A stretch of 64,000 nt of DNA, taken from assembly GCF_028502605.1 (NCBI RefSeq), contig NC_079236.1:62001-126000 (forward strand), in the 5' to 3' direction. This stretch comes from Trichoderma breve (taxonomy: Eukaryota > Ascomycota > Sordariomycetes > Hypocreales > Hypocreaceae). Below the pieces are notes generated by a model that saw only the letters and a program-made list of their open reading frames with translations, had not been told where the DNA came from and did no database searches. Position numbers and translations under genes: made by a program. The stretch's first letter is position 1, and every line of letters starts with the position of its first letter. This document shows, piece by piece, positions 1 through 11,406 of this stretch.

Positions 1-169
1 TAGCAGGCTTCTTCGGAAGACTGTCGAATAGTGGCTATACAACGGTCTAGAAAATACAGTGTGGCGGCCACAAAATGAATCGTGAACCTACAAGAGTAAA
101 ATGTAAGTCTTTCATACTGTATGTGACCGATAAAATGGGCTTGCTGTCAACATCGGGCGGTAATGATTG

Positions 170-1243
170 CTAGAGGTACAACGCACAAGCGGCAGATCCT
201 TGTGAGCTTGTTGTAACAGCTACAAGCTGGGCTCCAATGGTAATATTACCATCCACAGGCACTTCCATGCCCCCTATTGTAGAGACATAAAGAATATTCT
301 TATCATTTGAACCACGACCAAACGCAGCAGATGTGGGCTCTGCAATTGCTGTGGAATTGACATTGCCGGCTATAATGGACCGCTGACCATTCATAGAGAT
401 GCGCTCCACGCCGTTTCCACTTCCGGTCACAAGGAAAATGTTTCCATCGCAATCCAAAGTAAAATAGGCATACGTATCGATTGGGTTTAACGGTCGGGCT
501 ACTATTTCGATGTCTCCGGCCGGTGTCCCATCATCATTGATCGCAACTTTGGCCAAAACCTGTTGACCAGCATTGGCAAAATAGAGTGTCTTTAAATCTC
601 TATCATGATGGACATGTAACCCGTCCACTCCAGTCCGAGAGACAGGTGGAAAAGGGACAGAACTGGTCAGAGTACTATTGATGACGACCTCGTAGTTGCC
701 TTGTGTATCAAGGCGATAGACAACGCCAGCATTGACATCACTCAAGAGGAATGTGCCCTCGGACTGAGACAATAAGGTCATACCGTTGAGAAAATTGGCG
801 GACGCGACATTAGCAATAAGACTAAGATTCGGCGACCCAGAGAGCACATTGCCCTGAACTGAAACACCATTCATATTAACACTCCAAACATTCCATGATC
901 CAGGACCGACGTCTCCAGTGGGAATGTTGAACCTTCCAGATATGACTGCAAAGATGTCAGGCTCATATTCGGCGATACCAGCAAGACCGAGCGAGTCGGT
1001 GAACTCGTGTACCAAAACCGGCAGAGGCGCTCCAGTTTCTAGGTCTGGATCGATCACGAAAAGTTGTGGATCGTTAAGTAAGGTCGTGAGAATTTCACCA
1101 TTGGATCGAACAGCAAGGTTTTCAAGAAAAGTATTGGGAGGAAATTGAAAAACCATACGGACGGGGTCGAGAAGCCTGGGCTCTGGCACAGCTATTCCCA
1201 AGCCGAAGAGGATTAAGAAAGCAAATGTTGCTGGTAGAAACAT
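170..1243 (-). CDS. Secreted SMP-30/gluconolactonase-like beta-propeller protein
   Basis: A single open reading frame of 357 residues starts at an ATG on the complementary strand at 1243. Residues 1 to about 19 form a hydrophobic signal peptide, so the product should enter the secretory pathway. The rest has the spacing of a six-bladed SMP-30/gluconolactonase/LRE-like propeller: repeated strands around GDVGPGSWNVW, a GMTLLSQSEGTFLLSD segment and a late DCDGNIFLVTGSGNG segment. In fungi, secreted proteins of this fold include lactonases and also the hetero-Diels-Alderases of tropolone sesquiterpenoid pathways, so an enzyme role in a small-molecule pathway is possible but unproven. A TATATAAA box lies about 85 bp upstream. 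The gene ends near the window edge but is complete. Fold assignment is fairly sure; substrate is unknown. Confidence 0.75.
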   Translation of the reverse strand: MFLPATFAFLILFGLGIAVPEPRLLDPVRMVFQFPPNTFLENLAVRSNGEILTTLLNDPQLFVIDPDLETGAPLPVLVHEFTDSLGLAGIAEYEPDIFAVISGRFNIPTGDVGPGSWNVWSVNMNGVSVQGNVLSGSPNLSLIANVASANFLNGMTLLSQSEGTFLLSDVNAGVVYRLDTQGNYEVVINSTLTSSVPFPPVSRTGVDGLHVHHDRDLKTLYFANAGQQVLAKVAINDDGTPAGDIEIVARPLNPIDTYAYFTLDCDGNIFLVTGSGNGVERISMNGQRSIIAGNVNSTAIAEPTSAAFGRGSNDKNILYVSTIGGMEVPVDGNITIGAQLVAVTTSSQGSAACALYL

Positions 1244-1678
1244 GGCTGGTTTGGTGCAACTAGCTTAATCCTCAAATGTCCTCTGGCTGATGAAGGAACT
1301 GCAATGAAGGACGATTTTACGAAAGCTTTATATACATTTTACAGCTACAGCTAAGAGTCCATTTGTCGGTGTCGGGCTTGTATGGAGTTATAACTAACTC
1401 CACCAGACACCAAACTTGGTAACAAGCGGTGAATTTGATCTCCGAAGAAGGCTTTTTGATATCGCCGATATAAAACATTCCATGTTTCCAAATTTTGCTT
1501 CCAGGAAGGTCTTAAGTTGTACTGTACTGACAGCTGTCTATCGGTTCATGCTACTTCAACGTATGGTCTTTTATTTTCCTCCAAGCCCCATTGATCACCA
1601 CATCTAGAGATCTAAGTGTTATCATAAACAGTTAGTTATGTAAACATAAAAAGATATACAATTCCGAGCGCGTCATTT
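1244..1678. other. Intergenic: promoter of the SMP-30-like gene
   Basis: This 435-bp stretch is the 5' flank of the SMP-30-like gene and the 3' flank of the solute-binding protein gene. Apart from the TATA box I see nothing in it. Confidence 0.6.
1327..1334 (-). promoter_or_regulatory. TATA box of the SMP-30-like gene
   Basis: TATATAAA reads on the complementary strand, 84-91 bp before the ATG at 1243, a normal TATA distance for a filamentous fungus. Confidence 0.45.
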
Positions 1679-2818
1679 CTAAATATCATCTATCAATGGG
1701 CTTAGCCCTTGCGCAGACCCCAGGCGGTTCTCGAAGAAGAATCTCAATCGCTCAACAGTAACACGATCCTCCATAAACCGAGCAAATGCCGTCGGATTTG
1801 TATGAGGTGTCTGCATTATGTCAGAATATGGTGAGCCAGAAGACTTGATGTCCTGTCGAACACTCAAGCTAACAGTCTGTTGATATTCGGCACTAAGAAG
1901 ATAGTTATGGAAGAGTTTTGCGCCCTCCGGATGTGGCGCATTCTTCAGTATCGCAGCAGTTTGAGGCCAACTAACGAAATTTGCATCAATTGGGAAGGCA
2001 ATTTTAATATTTTTGCCCGGGTTAAATCCGCCAAAGCTCGTAAATGTAGCCGACTGAGAGTAATTGGCCGCGCTCACAAGGGTAAGAGGGGTAGCAGTCC
2101 CACGGACCCATCGAGGATTTTGCTTCAGAAGGCCATCAAACCACTTGGTTCCAAGTTGTTGCATACTAATGATCATTTATTAGCCAAATATTCTTGTTGT
2201 TTCGAAATAGTCAACTCACATCTGATAAAACGCAAAGAGAACAGCATCATCGTCATTGGGATATGTTAGGACAAGTTTGTTCTTGAACTCCGGCTCCAAG
2301 AAATTGCTATAGGAAGATATATTCTTGACATTTGGTAGCTTTTCAGTGTTCCATGAGATGCTCCAGAAAAAGATGCTATACCCGTACCACGAAGCCGATA
2401 TAGAATCCTTGAATGCGGGATATACCTTATCAAATCCGACGGGGGCATAGTTGAGCAAGGCGCCTTCTTGTTGCCAACGCGGGAAGTCTTGAAGTGTCTG
2501 AAGAATTATGCTATCAACGGAAACGTCATTATTATATAATTGTTGGTCGATTTTGCCGTCGAGATATTTCGAGAGGTCCACAGTAATATTTAGGGTCATC
2601 CCAGGAAAGCGGTCTTCGAAAGTACTTTTTAGAGTCTCTTGTTGGTCCTTTTCGTCACCTCCATGCCACACGGTAACAATTCCACCCTCCTTGAGAGCAG
2701 CATGGTATATTTCATCAAGTGACCGCGTCTCAACCAATGGGTGTGAATTAAAGCCGAGAATAGTGTCATAGGCAAGAGACTGCCCAAGGAGGAGGGCTAT
2801 GGTTAAAAATCGAGACAT
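1679..2818 (-). CDS. Secreted ABC-type extracellular solute-binding protein
   Basis: Two exons, 2818-2220 and 2165-1679, joined across a 54-bp intron (donor GTGAGT, acceptor TTAG), give 361 residues. Residues 1-16 are a signal peptide. The body resembles bacterial iron/spermidine/putrescine-type periplasmic binding proteins: an N-terminal lobe with GGIVTVWHGGDEKDQQETL and a hinge region around SYSNFLEPEFKNKLVLTYPN, then a second lobe with KIAFPIDANFVSWPQTAAI and a C-terminal helical end. Such proteins are known in ascomycetes without any cognate ABC permease. Here too no permease is nearby, so a role as a secreted binding protein or a changed enzymatic role is inference. The family looks bacterial in origin, which suggests old horizontal transfer. 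The signal-peptide ATG at 2818 is preferred over upstream in-frame codons, which lack a leader. Confidence 0.75.
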
Positions 2819-3997
2819 GAGGAGTTGAAAGATTGTATGAGGAGGATTAAGTGGTATTGGGTTAGACAACGCCCATAAGTATGGTTCTATATCGAACATT
2901 TTATATTGAGCTATAAAGTCTTTGCGATTACCCTTATTCTCTTTACGTTTTGAAACAAAGCTCACCGCCCCAGTCGCATTAGCAATCATCCTGTCACTGA
3001 ATGGGTCAACCATCCACATGCTCTCCGATTGTCCCTGTCGGCATTGACAAGCCCACATTGTTCCCCGAAAAAAATAGCTGAACTTACACATGCCGCGCGT
3101 TTAACTGTAAGAATGTGGGACGCTTTCATAAGCGTTTCTTCAGGGGTATTGGTACCTATTATGGCTCGGAAATTAACTGCTCAATAAGACGACGTAGATG
3201 TATTTTACGTCATACGAGTATGCATCGAAAGTATTCGTACAATTAAAGCATCCAGTACCATCGCAGTATGCTACTTTCGTGCCATGATACGTATACTAGT
3301 AGCAGGTTAAGGATATTACTTCACCGAAAAATATATATGAAAGAAAACAAATCTGCATATCTTGCTTTTTGCACCATCCGACTGCTGCAAACTCCAAACC
3401 CAGTATACAGAGGGTCTATGCTTGGGCCATGGTTATCCTTGGACAGGTAGTTTACATCTCTCTGCAGTCGGTAGGGCGCCTGATATTATCCTTGCAACTG
3501 TTCACTATTTTCATGATAATTCCACTGCATCTAGTTTATGCAGTAGAAACTTTGTAACTTCAAAGTGATCGTTACAACTATGCTACTTCCCATGATACTA
3601 GAATAATGCTTTCATCGTGAACTATTTCGATATAGCCGGACTCTAGCAATTATGTCCCCTGTAGTCCGCATCAATATGGCCACATGCAGAGCATCCTATC
3701 TCACTTCATTCTGACCAAGAATACCGCCACCAATTTTCTCGATTGAGCTATAGATATGTTATTGGAGTAAATAAAAATACAAAAGGCCGTATCTATTCAG
3801 ATCCTGCTATAAAATGCTGATGAAATGAAACATATAGTGAGTGTGCACGTGCGTAGTATTTTTCTTAAGCCAATCCTATGCCTAACCTCCTTTCATTTCG
3901 CAATGTATTCAACACTACGGGTTTCGCATGTTGACGTGTTCTGTCCCAGCAGTTGGATCTCTCGAGATTCCTTAGTTCTGCCTTTCGTAATTGACAT
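2819..3997. other. Intergenic, no gene seen
   Basis: This 1.2-kb AT-rich region holds the promoter of the solute-binding protein gene and the 3' flank of the methyltransferase gene. Short frames here have no family features and no plausible splice partners. Confidence 0.5.
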
Positions 3998-4792
3998 TCA
4001 GTCTTTCCAAACTAACAATATCCCGCAATGAGGGTTTGCCACTCTCACTTGCCATTCATCAGCTGTCAAACCAAACTGCTCTCTCTGGACCTCTCTACCT
4101 AGTGTCTCTCTTCTCCACTCCAGTTTGCCTTTCATGCCACCGAGCCTTGCAGCTTCTTCATACACACTCTTTTTCATGTGCCAAGTCATAAAGTCCACCC
4201 CATCGTTACTTAAGAAAACCCGTAACCTCCAACCGTCACCTGAGTCCAACTCATCTAAATATTCGTTGCGCGGGAAGAATTGATTCAGGGAAGCATTTTT
4301 GTAATCCTCTGCTCGTTTTGCTAGGTCATCCGTTGGGTGCGGAACAACTCCCACAAATACACCACCTGATTTGAGATTGAGAGAGATACTCTCAAACATA
4401 GCTATTAATTTCTCTTTGCTCGGAGCATAGTTGAGAAACCAGGCCCCAAAAGCCAAATCAAAATGCCCGTAACTATCATCGGGGGCGAATGATGTCGACA
4501 TTGTACCATCTCCGACTACAAATCGCGCAGTTCCGGAAGCAACTTGTGATGGTAATCGATTTGTCGCACTTTCCAGCATCGCGGGCGAGATATCCATGCC
4601 AGTCACATATGCAGCACCCCAAGTAAGAATGTGTGATGAATAGAATCCTGTACCACATGCAAATTCGATAACAGATGTACCTGGCTTAAGCAATGGTTTG
4701 ATGGCCATGTATACATTGTACTTTTCAACGGCTCTATAAGGAAGGTTTTCGACAACGTTATACGATGCTCCGATGAGGTCGTATTGGGACAT
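3998..4792 (-). CDS. Class I SAM-dependent methyltransferase
   Basis: An uninterrupted frame of 264 residues starts at the ATG at 4792; the frame extends upstream but only with non-ATG codons. SAM-binding motif I is VIEFACGTGFYS (residues about 41-52), followed by an acidic residue in TGMDISPAML, a GDGTM loop and the FDLAFGAWFLNYA strand (motif IV). The C-terminal part (WRLRVFLSNDG, then WQVRVANPHCGILLVWKD) is typical of small fungal ToxA/UbiE-like methyltransferases. The substrate cannot be read from sequence. It lies between a secreted binding protein and a cytochrome P450, all on the same strand, a layout common in secondary-metabolite loci. Cytosolic; no signal peptide or membrane segment. 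Confidence 0.8.
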   Translation of the reverse strand: MSQYDLIGASYNVVENLPYRAVEKYNVYMAIKPLLKPGTSVIEFACGTGFYSSHILTWGAAYVTGMDISPAMLESATNRLPSQVASGTARFVVGDGTMSTSFAPDDSYGHFDLAFGAWFLNYAPSKEKLIAMFESISLNLKSGGVFVGVVPHPTDDLAKRAEDYKNASLNQFFPRNEYLDELDSGDGWRLRVFLSNDGVDFMTWHMKKSVYEEAARLGGMKGKLEWRRETLGREVQREQFGLTADEWQVRVANPHCGILLVWKD

Positions 4793-6024
4793 GATTATGT
4801 TATTTGTGCTTGCAGTTCTCAAGTACAGTTCAGAAATGCGATCAAAAGTTTGATGCGACGAGCAAGGAACTTTCTGAAACAGGGCCTATGTCAGTTAATA
4901 AAGGGAGCAAACAATAAACTTTTAAACTGGCATAAGCATTGTAAGCGTCGAGTACATCATTACATACATGGCGCTTTTAGCATGCATCAGTACCTTGGGT
5001 ATGCAGCCGAAAGCAACCTGAAAAGGTTTATTTTAACCAGATAAGCTTGAAATACCAATAATTAATATTGAGTACATGTACCGTACTCAGCAAAGCTGTC
5101 GTTTTCTACGTAGTAATGTACATAATTAAATTTGCGTCACTCAATCAAGCGTGCAGTAATATTAATTTGCCGTATGTCTTTGTGTATACTCCTAGAATGC
5201 TATAAAAACTTCAATGATGACAAAGTCGGCACCAATGATGCAGATATATGTATAATATTGATCTGATATGACAATAAAAATGCGACTGTCAGGTCGTAGG
5301 CTTATGTAGATGAAGTTGGAGGAAAATGAATGACCAGCCCGCCCTCCCGACTGCCCCTATAAGATAAGACGGTGACCCAGTGGGTTGAGAGTGCCGATGC
5401 AAAATGAGGAAGAGTGATCTATTACACAGCGTCCAAGTTTCCAGTCATAGTAAAGGAGGTACCTGTGGTCGGGTTCGAGGTATTATTATGGCCGGGCGAC
5501 TTGGAAATATTAGTTTAAAGTAGAAAGAACGCTAACATCCCATCATGACATGATTTTTCTCAATGAATTAAGGCACACTTGATGCTTTGGAAGAAGGAGG
5601 AAATAATTTTTGATACCCTCACTACTGGAAACAGGGACTAAAAACTTCGGAAGCATTGGTACATGTACCTCATGTACAGGGTCCGTTTCGAAGCCTACAG
5701 ATGTATTAAATGCGCCCGACAACACGCGGCGATGCCCAAATAACTGCTGGGTAGCGACAGTAGCCGACACTTTATGGAAATATACTACTGCTGCGGCTAA
5801 TAGCGCAGAATCATGCAAAGGGAATACCACCAGATAGGCAAATTACAACAATCCGGCATCATGAGACAAACACCAGTAATAACCCAGGCCATAATACAAT
5901 TGTCCCAAAAGCCTGTGCGAATTGGTTCAAAGACTCCCTTATGAGGTGAAATGATCCATTCCATCTCTCATCTCGTTAATAACATCTGAATTGTTTGCAA
6001 GACCGGGGCCAGGAATCGTCGCAT
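4793..6024. other. Intergenic, no gene seen
   Basis: The interval of 1.2 kb between the methyltransferase and the P450 contains short frames near 5543-5837 on both strands, none with recognisable domains. It should include the methyltransferase promoter. Confidence 0.5.
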
Positions 6025-8130
6025 TTATAAAGGCGTAAAGATAAGATGCAACGGCGGAAGTGTCAACGTAAACGTATCCATGACTCCATTGTCAAAGATT
6101 TTACTAGCATCTGCATGAGCAAAGGACATACTATAACGGAGTGCAATGTGGCTAAGAGCCATGCGAAGCTCCATCATAGCTAGATTTCTACCGGGACATG
6201 CCCATTGGCCTCTTGTAAACGGAATCCATGGGGATTTTTCCGTGGACAGATTCTCCCATCTCTCGGGCTTGAAAGCATCGGCGTCTGACCAAAAACGTGC
6301 GTCACGTTGTACTGTGTATGTTGGGACGGCGATAACTGTATCTCCCGGAATGAAGTCGTCGTCAATCATAAGGCCTTGTGGGGGCGTGACACGAGGCAAG
6401 CCGCCTGGGACGGAGGGCTTTAGTCTCAATGTCTCCTGAATGACGTAGTCTAGATATGGGATATTTTTATCATATGTCCAATCATTGATGCCCCCAGGGA
6501 ATTCTTCTTTAATCGCCGCTTGAAGACGCTGATAGCTATTCGGGTTGCTGGCGAGATAATAGAGCCTGAGAAGCCCCTCCTGTTAAAAGAAAATATTCCA
6601 CATACCATAAAATGCATATAGAAGAAGGAATTTGGGGAAAAAAAGTTGCCTGAAATCATACTTACGCATTTGAAAGAGCGGCGCTGGTTGTGTCACTGCA
6701 ATATTTCGTCAGTGCGATATCCGGTTCTAAAGAGACATGTTTGCCTACCTTCCAGCTATAATCAAGAGGCGAGCGTCTTCTTGGATTGCTATTTCACCAG
6801 GTGGGGCAGAAGGATCACCTTCGCTGAGGGCTTTCAACAGCCAGGATATTATATCTCGCGGATCTTGATCCTTCAACGCAGCAGCTTCACTGGCCACAAT
6901 CTTGCTCGTCTAGTTAGTCTCCTTGCATTTTCCGAGGGTTCAAGGGCTGCGGTAAATCTTACCTCACGCTTTTTCTGCAGTTCCCGATGGCACCATGTAG
7001 TAAATCGAGAAAAGCTTGCTGCTGCACCAGGCACCTTAGATATCATGGACAGTAGCCACGGTACTGTGCCTAGAACACCGATGGCCAGCATGCTCTCATG
7101 AACGCCCTTGATAGCGAGATGCTCACTTTCCAGCTCTAGCATATGGAAATCTTTGGAAAATCCTGGCAACATGATGTGAGTTCAGGCGCTTTGAAACATA
7201 ACCGTATCAAAATATTCTTAAAATTCACGCACCGATATCACCCATCACGTCGAAGCCAAAAAACATAGCGTATTCTGTCATGTCAATTGGGCGGCCACAA
7301 TGGTTAGCAATTTTTGATAGCAGAAGATCTACTTTAGCCTGTATTCGTGGTGCATAAACAGCCAGAGCTGTTCACAGTTAGCACGATGCCACATGATTTG
7401 CTCTTATGAAGAGCTAGGAAGACTCCATTCATACCTCGGAAACTAAGACCTCTTTCCCAGACCTTCTTGCGAAGCTTATGTACTTTGAGAACCCGAGTGG
7501 AATTTAGGGAAATTTTGGTAACATCGTTTGAGACCTGTGCATACCATGGCGATCTTGTTGTTCGTGTAGGGGGTTCGTAAATAACACTGATAGCAGACGG
7601 GCGATTGATGGAGAGCTCGCGCGGGCCTTTGTTTTTCGAAGTATAAAGCTTAGTTTTCGACTATTAAGATGGATATAAGCAGATGTCTCACCAACTCGAA
7701 CTATGTCTCCATATTTCTTATGGAGGCTTCGAATATCTTCAAATGCTTTAATGTTCTTAGCAGCATTATTCATGGCATAAAATCGGGAAATTTTAGCCAA
7801 GAATGGACCTGGAAAGCGATTGAGTGGATGAAAGAATGCTCTATACATGAAGATGCTAATCGCGGCACCAGAGCTGTATGTAGTTGCGATAAGCGAGACA
7901 CGGCACAGAGCCAACATAACTCCATAGCCAGCAAGTTGTATATAGCCGATGACTAAGATGAACACTGAACCAAGAAAGATAAAAAGGATCTGCCAAGCAT
8001 AGCCATCAATCTCGAAGGGCCGAAAGATTAAATGGTGGGAAGCGACACCGGCTAGTAGTGCAACCAGTGCTGACAGCTCCCATGAAGCTTGTAACGCCGT
8101 ACTAAAAGCATCGTAAAATGCTCGAGCCAT
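6025..8130 (-). CDS. Cytochrome P450 monooxygenase, seven exons
   Basis: Exons 8130-7692, 7626-7435, 7367-7233, 7162-6963, 6909-6749, 6695-6666 and 6565-6025 join in phase to 565 residues. The N-terminus has up to three membrane segments (about residues 18-35, 47-66 and 70-95), more than the usual single anchor, then the proline-rich hinge HPLNRFPGPFLAK. The I-helix oxygen motif AGSDTTS sits at 373-379, ExxR is ETLR at 430-433, the PERF-like motif is PERW, and the heme loop is FTRGQWACPG with Cys509 as thiolate ligand. The Arg normally two residues before Cys is Trp here, as I recall from several fungal P450 groups with an aromatic there. ER membrane enzyme; substrate unknown. It is divergent from the rhodopsin-fold gene at 8972. 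Intron 6 (6566-6665, 100 bp) is the longest and has an earlier in-line AG that would break the reading frame. Confidence 0.9.
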
Positions 8131-8971
8131 CCTAAATGCTGGTTATTATAGGTTTGAATCTCGACATAAGGGGGAAAACAAGACACTGTGAAGGTGTGAA
8201 ATGTGTAGAGAAGGACCTTGGGGTGTAATGCAGAAATGACTTGTTCTTAGCTGTAAGAAGTGCTGTGAACCGTTGGGTCATAAACTTGCCTAAAAGGCTA
8301 CCTGTGCCAGGAGAATCTTATCCAGGCAATTCTTGTGCCCTGTGGAGCAGGCACAGGGGTCGAGTCTCGGAGACCAACTTCGTGTAGGAAGTAGCATTCG
8401 TGTAAGTTAATTATGAGATACGGATTACGTACTCGTATGCTACTGGTAGAGCTGTATCAGACAAATTAACAATGGTGTGTAGAGAAGACGACACCCCGTT
8501 TATAAACTTGGGGTAGCTTCAGAGTTCAATCTGGGGTGTAGGCTGTTGGCTTTGATGATGATAAACAGCCAACGAATATTATGGAGTAAATGCAACCACA
8601 TTCTCCCCATGGGAATCTGACAGGTCAACAATTATGGGTATGATTCCCCAAAATATCAGGTCGACTAATCCTTACTTGAGTAAAGCATGCATATATGACT
8701 CCTATGGATGTTTGTACTAGCATGGGACGGGGAAGCGGAAATAAGCGAACCAATGCCCAAATTGTACTCTGTGCTGTAGATCAATTCCAAGATATGTGTG
8801 CTTCCAGCTATCCTTGTTTGTAATATTAGTTATGACGGTTATTGTTTAAGGGGCTCGCGAAATGTAAACGGTTGAAGGTTCGATACAAATCGCCACTTTC
8901 TCTTCTCTTCCTTAAAGTTCGCGCCAAGGCATTCCAATCCCTATACTAATGTATACTATCGTAAGACAAAG
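8131..8971. other. Divergent intergenic region between P450 and rhodopsin-fold gene
   Basis: This 841-bp region must hold the start regions of both flanking genes. I see no perfect palindrome for a dedicated cluster regulator. No gene is evident. Confidence 0.5.
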
Positions 8972-10361
8972 ATGGAGGACCTCCGCCCACTTTCATATAT
9001 TATCATCTCGCTGCTTTATATCCTCGCCATGATTACCATCGGTATGCGAATATGGGTTCGAGGTTATTCCATGAAGTCCTTTGGCTGGGACGACTGGGCC
9101 ATGGCGTCTTTGTTGGTTCGTACGAATCTTCACAGCTATCTGAGGTTGGCAACTGACACCATAAGGTTTAATAACCGCAGATCTTCTTTTCCTTCCAACA
9201 AGCTCTCCTGTATTTTTTTCTCGAATTTGGTGCCGGAATGTAAGTGGCATAGACTTATCTCCCCTCTCAGTTTGGAGCAACTGTTATGATTCAATGAGAT
9301 ATGGGGAGAGACGCTAACAATATTACCTCGCAGGCATATCACAAAAGTTATGCAAGATCATCCCGAGTGGATGACGATACTTCTCAAGGTAGATACTTCT
9401 TTGGGAGATAAAATATGAGCTGCTATATCAACTCCGCCATAAATTCTAGGGCCTGCTACTTGAAGAATATTGGTACGTCTTCATGCAATTTGCTGTGAAG
9501 ATGTGCTTTCTTCTGTTCTTCTTCCGGCTATCTGAAACGCAGCTATTTTTGCAATTTCTTTGGGCCATAATCGGATTCCATATGTTGTCGACGATAGCCA
9601 TTTGGCTTCTTTATTCATTACAGTGCCGTCCTTTGAAGGCGTTCTATGCCCCAGAATTATATCCAGACGCCAAATGCCTGAATACTACCATGTTTGTACC
9701 ATGACTGCTTGATACCAGGAGATTGAAGTTAACTCAAATTCAACAGAACATATTTCGTTCCTTATTCTCTCGTATGTAGGTCTGAAAGCTGCCTGCAGCT
9801 ATCATATTGGTCAAGTCCAACGCAAATGATTGGCATACCATTTTGAAGAGATATAGCTGACAGAAATTGAACTACTAGAATTTGTTTGTTGATGTTTGCA
9901 TACTATTTCTCCCGCTGCCGACAATTTGGACATTACAAATGTCTCTAAAAAGACGAGTCGCTGTACTTGTTGTACTGACAACGGGTGGCTCTGCCGTCCT
10001 CATTGGTGGTCTACGTGCAATTATTCTGATTGAGTTCTCAAAGTCACCCGATTTTACATACTCTTTGGGGAAAATGGTCATTATTAGCAGTGCTGAGATG
10101 TCCATTGGAATTATTGCCGCCAATATGCCCGCTCTGAAGGCTTTCTGGAGCTGCTGGCGACAAAATAAGTTGGGAGCTGGCAAAGCCACTGATCTCACTG
10201 GCAGCAACAGTGCTGCCGTCGACAACTCAAAAGCAGTTTATAAAGGTGCAATCGAAATGAATTCGAACGGAACGTCATCCAAAAATAATACGAAGATCAA
10301 TAAGAGTTATACCGATGGTTTACTACCAACGGAAAGCGAGGAACAACTGTGCGATAATTGA
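8972..10361 (+). CDS. Seven-helix rhodopsin-domain (PTH11-like) membrane protein 1
   Basis: Six exons (8972-9115, 9181-9239, 9334-9388, 9450-9691, 9747-9771, 9879-10361) join in phase to 335 residues. The product has the hallmarks of the fungal rhodopsin-domain integral membrane family: a first helix after SYIIISLLYIL, the loop FGWDDWAM, a helix beginning FMQFAVKMCFLLFFFRLSE, a CLNTTITYFV segment that only appears after splicing the 25-bp micro-exon, and NLFVDVCILFLPLPTIW near helix 6. The cytoplasmic tail is Asn/Ser/Thr-rich. Some relatives are Pth11-type receptors; many sit in or beside secondary-metabolite clusters with unknown roles. The 25-nt exon 5 is short but restores both frame and family motif. 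Plasma-membrane location is inferred. Confidence 0.8.
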
Positions 10362-10820
10362 CGGGCCCTGCAAGGACAACTGTCTTTTCAATATTTTGGT
10401 CGTTACGAAACTTGCACAAAATCCTGTTCAGTAATACGTATTGATGAGACACGAAGCTTTAATATTGGCAAGCTAAACCAACCTCATGGAGACGGCAATG
10501 TTATCGTCGGGATTTGTCAAGGGTGGCAATCTATGTAGGACACCATAACAAGAAGCCAAAGACTGTAATTGCTACCGATTCACTAAAAGAAGCCGAAAAA
10601 TGAGGTAGATGAAAATGATGCTTCATCGGCCAGCATTGTTACTCAGGCATATTTAGTAGCGCACGTGTGAGGTATTTGGTTGATCACATTGAATTGGGAT
10701 TAAGTACCGTGAGCTCTAAAATTTCCACACCCAATTATGTTTGCAAATGAACCTTTTAAACCAACTTTCACCACATGATTTGGGATTCGAATAGATACAT
10801 AATCATCAAGTAAGAAATAT
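10362..10820. other. Intergenic, 3' flank of rhodopsin-fold gene 1
   Basis: AT-rich non-coding DNA up to the left end of the inverted-repeat element. It ends with the left copy of the 8-bp target duplication AGAAATAT at 10813-10820. Confidence 0.6.
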
Positions 10821-10866
10821 GAGTATTGCTATTTTCACCGTAGAATATTGCTATTTTCACCGTAGT
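10821..10866 (+). repeat. Left terminal inverted repeat, internally duplicated
   Basis: The 46 bp are two tandem units, 10821-10843 and 10844-10865, sharing the core ATTGCTATTTTCACCGTAG. The stretch is perfectly inverted with respect to 11361-11406. Confidence 0.95.
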
Positions 10867-11028
10867 ACTCCATATCGCGAGTTAGATTTACCCCCTTAAT
10901 CGCAATTACCACACCCGCACACCAGAATACAGTACAACACATGGGGAAGGAAGATCATCATCAATATATCTACGCCGATTCCTTCAAATATTACTTTTTC
11001 GGTCTTTCCAATTTAACGTAAACACTTC

Positions 11029-11199
11029 TCACCGACTGGCTAGTTTATCCAGCCCGCCTTCTTCGATCTGGGTGGCCGTAATGACTTCAATGACTTCCTC
11101 GCCCTTAGATTGGGTCTTGAGGTCGGTCTCGAAGGCCGCGGCAACTATCGAGGCCAGCGCTGTGTGATAGCTCTGACGATAGCGGCGGATCAACGGCAT
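11029..11199 (-). pseudogene. Possible captured coding fragment inside the MITE
   Basis: On the complementary strand a frame of 56 codons from ATG at 11199 to TGA at 11029 encodes an ordinary soluble-looking sequence (for example ASIVAAAFETDLKTQSKGEE). It is open for a few codons upstream until a TAG. GC content and codon use look like coding DNA, unlike the surrounding AT-rich sequence. I do not recognise the family. It may be a gene scrap captured by the element. Confidence 0.3.
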
Positions 11200-11360
11200 C
11201 ATCGCCGGTGACGGAATCTATCGCGATATCGAACTCGTGATGTTGAAGGTCTTGTGTGATGTCGCAAAGTACATGGCGAGCCAGGGCGCCGCACTGTAAT
11301 CAGGTGTGAATTGATGGGATCGGTGGTGTGTGCACATTAATTTCAGTACTGGCACGGACC

Positions 11361-11406
11361 ACTACGGTGAAAATAGCAATATTCTACGGTGAAAATAGCA
11401 ATACTC
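11361..11406 (-). repeat. Right terminal inverted repeat, internally duplicated
   Basis: Exact reverse complement of 10821-10866, again with the doubled CTACGGTGAAAATAGCAAT unit. It abuts the right AGAAATAT target copy. Confidence 0.95.

Larger units (their letters stand above)
10821..11406. mobile_element. Non-autonomous inverted-repeat DNA transposon (MITE) with 8-bp target duplication
   Basis: A 586-bp element is bounded by perfect 46-bp terminal inverted repeats (10821-10866 and 11361-11406). It is flanked by identical direct repeats AGAAATAT at 10813-10820 and 11407-11414. An 8-bp duplication fits the hAT, P or Merlin groups; the termini begin GAGTATTGC and do not give a clear superfamily match. 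Each terminal repeat itself consists of two tandem copies of a 22-23 bp unit (TATTGCTATTTTCACCGTAG core). No transposase frame fits inside, so it is non-autonomous. The interior from about 11029 to 11300 is much richer in GC than its surroundings and contains a coding-like frame. The perfect repeats suggest a recent insertion. Confidence 0.9.

Noticed and set aside
2216..3091. Longer start of the solute-binding protein at 3091
   Set aside because: Adds a non-conserved leader before a good signal peptide at ATG 2818.
6450..6659. Alternative end of P450 intron 6 at the first CAG (near 6581)
   Set aside because: It would put the following exon out of frame and lose the ALYYLASNP helix; the CTCAG at 6566 restores it.
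8860..8900. GGTTCGA-like sequence as a tRNA B box
   Set aside because: Neighbouring bases do not fit the B-box consensus and no A box or cloverleaf can be drawn.
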